A stretch of DNA of 64,000 nt from Bacteroidota bacterium (GTDB lineage Bacteria; Bacteroidota; Bacteroidia; Chitinophagales; Chitinophagaceae). Each line of letters opens with the position of its first letter. Position 1 is the stretch's first letter. Made by a program: the position numbers and the translations under genes. The notes beneath the pieces are model-generated. The model saw only the letters and a list, made by a program, of their open reading frames with translations. It ran no database searches and was not told the origin of the DNA. Shown here piece by piece: positions 57,112-64,000 of this stretch. Location: assembly GCA_026391435.1 (NCBI GenBank), contig JAPLEJ010000008.1, positions 1-64,000 of the forward strand, read 5' to 3'.

Positions 57112-57345
57112 ATGAGCGAAAATTTAATTATCAGTATTTGGATACTCTCTGCAATTTATTGTTTGTACAAATTATACCAAAGATCAAAAGCATCTTCATT
57201 AGATGGGGTTACAGGATACACACCTGGTTTGGAATTAATTATGGTGATTATTCTAGGCCCTTTATTAGCGATCATTGACATGTCGCTTACGTGGATTCGC
57301 ATCTATAAGGAAGCCGAAGAAGCTCGAAGAAGAAGCGACAAGTAA
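57112..57345 (+). CDS. Small two-helix membrane protein (77 aa)
   Basis: The 77-residue protein has two hydrophobic segments (about 5-22 and 40-61) and an Arg/Lys/Glu-rich C-terminus (YKEAEEARRRSDK). I do not recognise a family. A -7 box precedes it and a terminator follows, which supports a real gene of its own. Confidence 0.6.
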   Translation: MSENLIISIWILSAIYCLYKLYQRSKASSLDGVTGYTPGLELIMVIILGPLLAIIDMSLTWIRIYKEAEEARRRSDK

Positions 57346-57360
57346 TAAATTTGAAATTAT

Positions 57361-57400
57361 AAAAAAGGGGTACGTCTTTATAAAGACCTACCCCTTTTTT
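57361..57400. terminator. Bidirectional terminator between small membrane protein and sialidase
   Basis: GGGGTA (57367-57372) and TACCCC (57389-57394) enclose an inner self-complementary GTCTTTATAAAGAC with one C-C mismatch; A tract left, T tract right. Confidence 0.9.
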
Positions 57401-57411
57401 ATTAGGTCAAT

Positions 57412-58596
57412 TTATTTTAATGGTTTTTCCCAATTGACTACAGTGAATACAATTTTAGAATAATTATCTTTTTCATATAATATACCAATATTGCTTTTTT
57501 TAAGTAGAACAATATCAGAATATGCCGAATTATTAGCCATTTGCTTTTCTTCCGTCGAGGCGTCTACTAAAATATTTTTAGCCCAGGTTTTACCTTCATC
57601 AAAACTTATTCTTAGCGTTAAGTTGTTTCTATTTTTAGTATCCGCTGCATTAACGAAAGCAAGTACTTGTTTTTTATTTTTTACACCAATATTTAAAATG
57701 CTCCCTTCGCAAACTGGATCTGGAAGTTGGGTATCAAAATAAGTAGTATCCCAATTGGCACCTCCATTATGACTAATTGCAATTAATCTAGATTTTATTT
57801 CACCATTTTGATTTCTAGCATTCAGTAGTAATCCATTATTAGATAGTTCGGCAGCAGTAGATTCATTACTTCCTGGAATATTCACCGACTCACTTAATTT
57901 AAAGCTAAGACCGTGATCATCGGTATAAAAGCCATGTGCAACATAGTCATTAAAGTGATTTTTGGGTTCGCCCACAGAATGATTGGCCGGAATATAAATT
58001 CGTCCTTTATATAAGCCCGAAGTGATTTGTAATGCATGACCAGGTGTATTTGCATAGGATCTCCAATCTTCATCAAAATGATACAAGGGATTAAATTTAA
58101 TTTGATTGGGACGATGGGTTTGGGTCGTAATATTTACTCCTTTACTCCATGTTAATCCATTATCTATAGAAGTTATATACCAAACCTCCCTTACCCCCAA
58201 TCCTTTTCGAACTTCGCTTTCGAAATTATTACCCGTATTATAAAATAAATATATTTTTCCTTTTGGAAATGCAGGATCGGTCAAATCAACCACCGGCGCA
58301 GGATTACCGGCTTGCAGAGAATCATAATTCGCTACAATATAAATGGGCGACCATGTATTGCCATTGTCGGTACTTCGTTTCATAACAATATCTATATTTC
58401 CAAAATCACTTGATGAATTTACCCGGCCTTCACAAAAAGCCAGCAAATCATTATTGGGTGCTTTTATGATAGCGGGGATACGATAGCTTTTAAAACCATC
58501 GTTTCCAGATACAAAAACGGGCACTTTTTTATCCTGCGAAAAAAGGAGATTGGATAAAAACAGAAGCGGAATTAGAAGAAGGTTTATTTTTTTCAT
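57412..58596 (-). CDS. Secreted exo-alpha-sialidase (GH33)
   Basis: The 394-residue protein has a signal peptide ending in LLFSQ. It has the sialidase YRIP motif (F-K-S-Y-R-I-P-A) carrying a substrate-binding Arg, and four Asp boxes: RSTDNGNTW, TSIDNGLTW, SHNGGANW and SFDEGKTW. Further active-site segments are FCEGR and YFDTQLPDPVCEGS. GH33 sialidases release terminal sialic acid from glycans. A sialic acid catabolic set (nanA, nanE) is not visible in the window. The gene is divergent from an HxlR regulator with an 11-bp palindrome between them. Confidence 0.92.
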   Translation of the reverse strand: MKKINLLLIPLLFLSNLLFSQDKKVPVFVSGNDGFKSYRIPAIIKAPNNDLLAFCEGRVNSSSDFGNIDIVMKRSTDNGNTWSPIYIVANYDSLQAGNPAPVVDLTDPAFPKGKIYLFYNTGNNFESEVRKGLGVREVWYITSIDNGLTWSKGVNITTQTHRPNQIKFNPLYHFDEDWRSYANTPGHALQITSGLYKGRIYIPANHSVGEPKNHFNDYVAHGFYTDDHGLSFKLSESVNIPGSNESTAAELSNNGLLLNARNQNGEIKSRLIAISHNGGANWDTTYFDTQLPDPVCEGSILNIGVKNKKQVLAFVNAADTKNRNNLTLRISFDEGKTWAKNILVDASTEEKQMANNSAYSDIVLLKKSNIGILYEKDNYSKIVFTVVNWEKPLK

Positions 58597-58675
58597 TTTG
58601 GATTTAGTTTAAAATTAAACCAAAATTCTTTATGATTGAACTTTTGAGTATTCCTATTGAAGATGGGCCAATAAC

Positions 58676-58698
58676 TTATTGAATATCATATTCAATAA
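58676..58698. promoter_or_regulatory. Perfect inverted repeat, candidate HxlR operator
   Basis: TTATTGAATAT, one C, then ATATTCAATAA: 11-bp perfect arms. It sits about 80 bases from the sialidase start and 182 bases from the HxlR start, in their shared divergent region. A second, imperfect half-site TATTGAAGAT lies at 58655-58664. HxlR dimers bind such dyads, so control of both genes is possible. Confidence 0.6.
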
Positions 58699-58836
58699 AA
58701 ATTAACTACCCTAATTAGGTGCAAAGAAAGAAATGACATTCATCATGTTTTTTGTTTCTAGATAAAACTCTAACGAAAAATAATTTTTGCTTTTAAAATA
58801 AAAAAGGGGAACTACAATCATTAGAACTAAATTGTT

Positions 58837-58844
58837 TAAATTTG
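58837..58844 (+). promoter_or_regulatory. Bacteroidota -7 box (TAAATTTG) for the HxlR gene
   Basis: TAAATTTG lies 35 bases before ATG 58880. No -33 TTTG at the usual spacing, so a half-match. Confidence 0.4.
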
Positions 58845-58879
58845 CTTGTCGAAAATCAAATGATATAAATTAATATTTT

Positions 58880-59332
58880 ATGAAAAAAACTAAATTCAGA
58901 TCTATATGTGCCATTGCAACGGCAGTTGATATTGTGGGTGATAAATGGTCATTATTAATTATAAGAAATATGCTTTTCCATAAAAAACATACTTATGGAG
59001 AATTATTAGATATTCCTGAAAAAATTGCGACTCGCGTATTAGCAGATCGTTTAAAATCATTAGCAGCAGATGGCTTGATAGAAAGACGAAATCATGCTAC
59101 TAACAAAAAAGTATTTTTATACACACTTACTGATAAAGGAATTAGCACTATTAATATCATTGTTGATTTAATGAAATTTTCAATTGAGTTTTATCCTAAA
59201 CACACTAAGATCCCGAGTTCAGATAAAAATAGAGTATCCTACCAGTTTTTACATGCAGGTTCTGAAGATGAATTTATAAAAAATTCAAAAAAAGAGTACT
59301 CTAAATTTAAAAAAGAATTATTAGCAGCTTAA
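58880..59332 (+). CDS. HxlR family winged-helix transcriptional regulator
   Basis: The 150-residue protein has the HxlR pattern: ICAIATAVDIVGDKWSLLIIRNMLF at the start (here a Cys near residue 11, as in many redox- or aldehyde-sensing members), then a helix-turn-helix TRVLADRLKSLAADGLIERR and the wing with FLYTLTDKG. HxlR proteins respond to electrophiles, formaldehyde, quinones or redox state, and commonly regulate the adjacent divergent gene. The sialidase is its divergent neighbour, and the palindrome at 58676 is the candidate site. Its TAA overlaps the convergent stop of the DUF2961 gene by 4 bases. Confidence 0.92.
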   Translation: MKKTKFRSICAIATAVDIVGDKWSLLIIRNMLFHKKHTYGELLDIPEKIATRVLADRLKSLAADGLIERRNHATNKKVFLYTLTDKGISTINIIVDLMKFSIEFYPKHTKIPSSDKNRVSYQFLHAGSEDEFIKNSKKEYSKFKKELLAA

Positions 59333-60459
59333 TGTTTTATAGGTGCTCTTTTTTCTAATGGTAACATCGGCGGAAATGGGTTATGTGGCTCAGTTTGATA
59401 CCAATAGGCGACCGATGCAATATCATCATTTAATAAGCGATATTTTCCCTTATCATTCCATCCCAATGATTGTATGGTCACTTTTAATTTTGAATTAAAG
59501 GTGATGGGATCTTGAATATGCCAACGATATAAACTCCAGTAGTTAGGAAGGCTATCGCTGTCTTTGAAGGGCAGTGTGGTTCCAGCGTATGCAGTAGTAT
59601 AAGACTGCGGAAATCCATAACTTCCTAAAAAATAATCTTCGGTACCTGTACCGCATATCGTAGGATATTGTGTGTCTTCATCTTTATAAAATTTTACTTC
59701 GCCTTCGCCAAACCAACCCCTAGAAGTGAGTTGCGTCCATGCTAAAAAAGTACCCACATAGCGGCCCTTGCCTTTTACATTGTCTAATATAACATAAGGA
59801 TTTTGAACACTTGAGTTGGCTCTTCGCCATTGTGCATGAAAGTAGCTTATATTTTTAGTTAAGGGTTTTAATGCATATGTAATTTGATACGCAAGCAGGT
59901 GTAAATCATTTTTACTGTCATTGGTAAAAGTTATTTTAGCATGATGTTTAAAAGGCATTGACCAAAAAGAATTGAGCGCATTTTCAGGGTTATTAATAAT
60001 CACCTGCGAATTCACCCTTGCAAATTTTTCATGACCTACTGCAAAAAAATCAGGTGCCGGTACTTCAACCGAAGGTTCTGTTTCATTATCCCAATAGATT
60101 CTTATAATATTGGCACGACTTAATCCTTCGACCATCCAAATATGTTGAATGACGCCCGATCCCTCTACATCCATAAGTGTAACCGTTTCACCAGCATTGA
60201 CACGTAAAAAAGGTTTTACTTTCCATCCTTGACCCAAGCTATCGGCAGCCCTTGCTGAAGCAGCTGGAAAGGGTTCTAGCGGATCTGGGACTGCCATACC
60301 ACCTACTCCTTTTTCACCTGTTCTATTTTCTGCCGAGATGGATCTTGTTTCGGATTCATCTAAATAAGGTAAGCCTGCTACACCGGTTTGATTAGAGAAT
60401 TGAAGTTGATTACATCCAATAATAATAAAAACAAGCAAGGTTAATAAAAATGGTTTCAT
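59329..60459 (-). CDS. DUF2961/GH172-like lipoprotein
   Basis: The 376-residue protein has a lipoprotein signal ending in I-I-G-C (Cys near residue 16), so it is membrane-anchored. The body is DUF2961 (GH172 in CAZy): a GEGSGVIQ-like VEGSGVIQHIWM, then an SFWSMPFKHHAKI segment, WFGEGEVKFYKDED and TICGTGTEDYF, which contain the probable catalytic Glu residues. Characterised members act on difructose dianhydrides or D-arabinan; substrate here is unknown. It is convergent with the HxlR gene and divergent from module 3. Confidence 0.9.
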   Translation of the reverse strand: MKPFLLTLLVFIIIGCNQLQFSNQTGVAGLPYLDESETRSISAENRTGEKGVGGMAVPDPLEPFPAASARAADSLGQGWKVKPFLRVNAGETVTLMDVEGSGVIQHIWMVEGLSRANIIRIYWDNETEPSVEVPAPDFFAVGHEKFARVNSQVIINNPENALNSFWSMPFKHHAKITFTNDSKNDLHLLAYQITYALKPLTKNISYFHAQWRRANSSVQNPYVILDNVKGKGRYVGTFLAWTQLTSRGWFGEGEVKFYKDEDTQYPTICGTGTEDYFLGSYGFPQSYTTAYAGTTLPFKDSDSLPNYWSLYRWHIQDPITFNSKLKVTIQSLGWNDKGKYRLLNDDIASVAYWYQTEPHNPFPPMLPLEKRAPIKH

Positions 60460-60623
60460 AGGATCAGTTTAGCTGTGAATATTGATACTTCAATTTACTA
60501 AATAATACTTAAACAACGAAGCGCTATTACTCAAAAGGCTTTTTCCTATTAAATTTTGATGCTTTCTAATTAATGGTTAATTTGCTGTAAGCAAGCTTAC
60601 TATTTATTTTGATTCATTTTCAT

Positions 60624-62027
60624 ATGATTGAATTCATTGGTCACTTACATCCTGTTATTGTGCATTTGCCTATTGGTATTTTGTTTATGGGTGTATTCAT
60701 GATGCTATACGAACATTACAGCGGGACCGATTTAAAGACGCCTATTTCTTTGGCTTTTTTATTAGGTAGCATCGGCGCTGTTGTCGCATGTATAGCAGGA
60801 TGGTTATTGTCTAATTCCGGAGAATATGATGCCGCGTTAATCTTTAAGCACCAATGGACAGGCATCGCAACGGCTTTAACTGGAGCCCTTGTATATTTTT
60901 TAAGAGAGTACAAAAAATGGGGTGTGTTAATGCTTATTGTTTTATTAATATTTACAGGTCATTTTGGTGCCACCCTCACACACGGCGAAAATTATTTATG
61001 GGGATCTGATAAAAAAGAGACATTGATTGAACAAGACAGTTTAAAAAAAGAAACGAAAAAAATAACCCAAATTATTACCAACGGGAAAGACTCGATTAAA
61101 ATAGTAAAACATAATAGATACCAAGATGACATTATGCCCATCTTAAAATTGAGATGCTATAATTGTCACTCTGCATTAAAACAAAAAAACTTATTACGAT
61201 TGGATAGTGAAGGTTTTATAAAAAAGGGCGGAAAAACAGGAATGATATTAATGGCGGGTAATATTTTAAAAAGTCCACTTTATACTAATTTAATATTACC
61301 GTTGGAAGATGAAAAACATATGCCACCAAGGGGGAAACATCAATTAAGTGAAAATGAAATAGCCATCATACAAGAATGGATAAAAACAGGAGCGTCTTTT
61401 GAGGATCAAATAGATACGCTATCTATAAAAGAGACCCCCATTAAACTAGCGCCTATTAAAATAATTGTTGCAAAAAAAGTGGATACTGCTGTTCCTGTTA
61501 TTACAAATAAAATAACAGACCTGCAGACGGACAATACAGCAAACATAAGTGTTGCAACGATTGCATCTTTTAAACAACAAAATATTATTTTATCAAACTT
61601 ATCGGAAACCGCACCCTTTATAATGGCTAATTTTGTAAATGTAGTTCCATTTGATAATACTGTGTTATTGGAATTACAAAAAATAGAAAAGCAACTAGTG
61701 ATATTAAAATTAACCAACTTGCCCATTAAAGATAATGATGTTAAAATGTTGATTGATTTGAAAAAAATGAGAAGATTGAATTTAGAAAACACGGCCATTA
61801 CAAATGAATGCTTGCCGTATTTAAAACAATTGCCTGAATTAGAACAACTTAACTTGTATGGAACTAATATTTCGGATGAGGGATTAAAACAATTGGCTTC
61901 TTTTAAAAAATTATCGGTACTTTATTTATGGAAAACAAAGGTAACGGCGACTGGAGTTGATCAATTTAAAAAAGAAAGGCCCGATGTTAAAGTAGAAATA
62001 GGAAATTTTAAATTTCAAAAAAAATGA
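60624..62027 (+). CDS. Module 3 DUF2231-cytochrome c-LRR membrane protein
   Basis: From ATG 60624 the product is 467 residues, the same length as the module 2 homologue. A TTG at 60609 is in frame but ATG aligns better. It has membrane helices with HPVIVHLPIG, KHQWTG and GHFGATLTHGENYL, then a haem motif C178-Y-N-C181-H182 with a distal Met in EKHMPPRG, and leucine-rich repeats (RRLNLENTAIT, EQLNLYGTNIS, SVLYLWKTKVT). Its TGA overlaps the ATG of the next gene (ATGA). Here it precedes the DUF1549 gene, whereas in modules 1 and 2 it comes last. Confidence 0.88.
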   Translation: MIEFIGHLHPVIVHLPIGILFMGVFMMLYEHYSGTDLKTPISLAFLLGSIGAVVACIAGWLLSNSGEYDAALIFKHQWTGIATALTGALVYFLREYKKWGVLMLIVLLIFTGHFGATLTHGENYLWGSDKKETLIEQDSLKKETKKITQIITNGKDSIKIVKHNRYQDDIMPILKLRCYNCHSALKQKNLLRLDSEGFIKKGGKTGMILMAGNILKSPLYTNLILPLEDEKHMPPRGKHQLSENEIAIIQEWIKTGASFEDQIDTLSIKETPIKLAPIKIIVAKKVDTAVPVITNKITDLQTDNTANISVATIASFKQQNIILSNLSETAPFIMANFVNVVPFDNTVLLELQKIEKQLVILKLTNLPIKDNDVKMLIDLKKMRRLNLENTAITNECLPYLKQLPELEQLNLYGTNISDEGLKQLASFKKLSVLYLWKTKVTATGVDQFKKERPDVKVEIGNFKFQKK

Positions 62028-64000
62028 AAAAGTATTATTTATTAATAGGAATGGTCGGATTATTTTTTGCATTCACCACTATGCCCAAACTTCCTGAAGA
62101 TATAAATAAAGAGTACCTAAAATTGCCGTCGGTAATTGACTATAATGAGCATGTAAAACCTATTTTATCAGATAAATGTTTTTCTTGTCATGGCCCCGAT
62201 AAAGCAAAACAAAAAGCAGGACTCAGATTAGATATAGCAGAATCAGCCTATGGACCCTTGCCAGAAAGTCCAGGCAAAGTCGCTATTTATCCGGGCAACA
62301 TTAATAAAAGTGAATTATACTATCGTATCATATCAAAGGATTCATCTTATTTAATGCCGCACCCCAAATCTCATTTAAGTTTAAGTGCAAGAGAAAAAGC
62401 AATTCTAATTAAGTGGATTGAAATGGGTGCTGTATATAAACCTCATTGGGCCTTTGTAGCTCCACAAAAAAAAGCCATCCCCGAAATTTTTAATTATCAA
62501 GTAAATAACCCCATTGATCAATTTGTCATAAGTCGATTACAGCAGGAGGGATTGCAACCTAGCCCCACCGCATCAAGAGAAATTTTATTAAGGCGTGTTT
62601 CCTTGGATTTAACAGGTCTCCCACCCACCATTCAAGAAATAGACGAGTTTTTAAATGATAAAAGTCCCAATGCATATGAAAAACAAGTGGACCGATTATT
62701 AAACTCACCGCATTATGGGGAAAAAATGGCGACGCAGTGGTTGGACTTAGCTCGTTTTGCAGACTCTTATGGCTATACCGTGGATCGAACAAGAGATATG
62801 TCACTGTATAGAGATTGGGTGATAAAAGCTTTTAATGAAAACCTTTCTTACAAAGACTTTATACAATATCAATTAGCGGGCGATTTAATGCCGTCTCCAA
62901 CCAAGGACATGATCATTGCGACGGCATTTAACAGAAATCATCCTCAAAATATGGAAGGTGGTATTATAGAGCAAGAATTTCAAACAGAATATGTCATGGA
63001 TCGAACCAATACATTTGGTGAAGCTTTTTTATCCATTTCGGTAGGATGTGCTAGATGCCATGATCATAAATTTGATCCCGTATCACAGGAAAATTATTAT
63101 CAATTATATAGCTTCTTTAATAATGTTTTGGAGTCGGGTCAAATATCATGGAATGACGATATGCCAACACCTACATTAATGCTACCCACCCAAGAGGAAG
63201 AAAAAACAATACAATATATTAAAGGCTTAATCAAAGAAAAAGAATCACAATTACAGTCCGCATATACCCATTTGGCAACCAACTTTAATGATTGGATACA
63301 ACAAGAAAAATATAAATCCATTCCTAGCAAAGGAATACCTAGTGATCATTTGCAAGGCTATTATACATTTGAAGATTCTTTAAAAAATGAAATCAATAAA
63401 AGTAAAGCAGCCATATTAAGACGCGATTGGGATAATAAAATGGAGCAGCTCGTTTTTGAAAAAAATAACAATGGACAAGCCTTGGTTTTAAATGGAGATA
63501 CTTATTTAGATTTAAAAGAAGTGGGCGTGTTTCGAAATTCAGATCCCTTCACTATTGGACTTTGGTTATACATTCCTAAGGAAATGAAAGAGGGGGTGCT
63601 GTTTCACAAAAGCAATGCGGAGCGATTATATAATTATAAGGGGTATAATGTATACTTAAAAAACAATAAATTAGAAATGACCATGGCGCACACCGCGCCT
63701 TCTAATGCGATTACAAAAGTAGCATTAACTGATGTTCCGCGAAATCAATGGATTCATCTTGCCATGACCTATGACGGATCGTCTACTGCCAAAGGCTTTC
63801 AACTTTTGATCGATGGAAATCCACTCCAAATGGAAACGGTGATAGATCAACTATATAAAGACATTATTTTCTTCTCCAAGGATGAACCCGCATTACAAAT
63901 TGGGGGTTGGTATCGAGGCTTTGGTTTTAAAGGCGGCAAAATCGATGACATTACCGTATACAATAGACTACTGACTCCTTTTGAAATAAAAATATTGGCA
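62024..64000 (+). CDS. Module 3 PSCyt1-DUF1549-LamG protein (3' end outside the window)
   Basis: The frame is open for at least 659 codons to the window edge. An N-terminal signal (about 3-20) precedes a cytochrome motif C52-F-S-C55-H56, DUF1549 with C342-A-R-C345-H346 (spacing identical to the module 1 copy), and a linker. From about residue 476 to the edge is a LamG/concanavalin-like domain (LVLNGDTYLDLKEVGVF, SDPFTIGLWLY, NQWIHLAMTYDG, GKIDDITVYNRLLTPFEI). The DUF1553 part is expected beyond base 64000. Its ATG overlaps the upstream stop by 4 bases, so it is translationally coupled with the DUF2231 cytochrome gene. Confidence 0.9.
   Translation, partial: MKKYYLLIGMVGLFFAFTTMPKLPEDINKEYLKLPSVIDYNEHVKPILSDKCFSCHGPDKAKQKAGLRLDIAESAYGPLPESPGKVAIYPGNINKSELYYRIISKDSSYLMPHPKSHLSLSAREKAILIKWIEMGAVYKPHWAFVAPQKKAIPEIFNYQVNNPIDQFVISRLQQEGLQPSPTASREILLRRVSLDLTGLPPTIQEIDEFLNDKSPNAYEKQVDRLLNSPHYGEKMATQWLDLARFADSYGYTVDRTRDMSLYRDWVIKAFNENLSYKDFIQYQLAGDLMPSPTKDMIIATAFNRNHPQNMEGGIIEQEFQTEYVMDRTNTFGEAFLSISVGCARCHDHKFDPVSQENYYQLYSFFNNVLESGQISWNDDMPTPTLMLPTQEEEKTIQYIKGLIKEKESQLQSAYTHLATNFNDWIQQEKYKSIPSKGIPSDHLQGYYTFEDSLKNEINKSKAAILRRDWDNKMEQLVFEKNNNGQALVLNGDTYLDLKEVGVFRNSDPFTIGLWLYIPKEMKEGVLFHKSNAERLYNYKGYNVYLKNNKLEMTMAHTAPSNAITKVALTDVPRNQWIHLAMTYDGSSTAKGFQLLIDGNPLQMETVIDQLYKDIIFFSKDEPALQIGGWYRGFGFKGGKIDDITVYNRLLTPFEIKILA

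Noticed and set aside
1-64000. CRISPR array, tRNA, rRNA, insertion sequence or prophage
   Set aside because: No regularly spaced repeats, no tRNA-like cloverleaf tails, no transposase, integrase or structural phage motifs were seen.

Overview
The window is AT-rich DNA from a member of the Bacteroidota, most likely a Chitinophagaceae-like heterotroph (inferred, not proven). Supporting signs are the A/T-rich leaders without clear Shine-Dalgarno sites, five TAnnTTTG -7 boxes of the Bacteroidota type, typical secretion signals ending in AQ, and families common in that phylum (NAGPA-like phosphodiester glycosidase, DUF1080, TlpA with an N-terminal DUF4369-like domain, GH95). I found no rRNA, tRNA, IS element, phage gene or CRISPR array, and no gene-free stretch over 300 bases.

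The dominant theme is extracytoplasmic carbohydrate breakdown coupled to haem proteins. Three copies of a module better known from Planctomycetes occur: a DUF1549/DUF1553 protein with two CxxCH haem motifs, a DUF1501 protein with a Tat-type signal, and a DUF2231 membrane protein fused to a c-type cytochrome domain. Module 1 is at 378-6331, module 2 at 12661-18343, and module 3 begins at 60624 and runs off the right edge with its gene order changed. A ThuA/sugar-dehydrogenase/PKD/cytochrome c fusion (52225-55617) follows the same logic.

Layout: 1-6331 is a beta-propeller fragment and module 1. On the minus strand, 6382-11421 holds a GH clan-D-like enzyme, a CBM9-like protein and gamma-glutamyltransferase, and 11565-12371 an unknown membrane protein. 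12661-25492 is one long plus-strand run of module 2, an alpha/beta hydrolase and a complete L-rhamnose pathway (transporter, bifunctional aldolase/dehydrogenase, mutarotase, isomerase, kinase), closed by a strong terminator. 25563-33452 holds an MFS transporter, a D-aminoacylase-like amidohydrolase, a VIT1-type transporter and a 3-keto-sugar type cluster (DUF1080, Gfo/Idh/MocA, double DUF1080). 33464-42297 holds a phosphodiester glycosidase, an M14 peptidase, two thioredoxin-fold proteins, an SGNH hydrolase and a GH95 fucosidase. 42407-51974 holds a carboxypeptidase-regulatory-domain protein, a sortilin-type propeller, a GlcD/GlcF-like lactate or glycolate dehydrogenase, a class C serine hydrolase and a small membrane protein. 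52225-60459 holds the ThuA fusion, a sulfatase, a GH33 sialidase, an HxlR regulator and a GH172-like lipoprotein.

As a whole the window reads as a toolkit for deoxy-sugar-rich, possibly sulfated glycans (fucose, rhamnose, sialic acid). Periplasmic or surface haem proteins may oxidise sugars and pass electrons to the membrane, and imported rhamnose ends as lactate. No SusC/SusD pair is present, so this is not a canonical polysaccharide utilisation locus.
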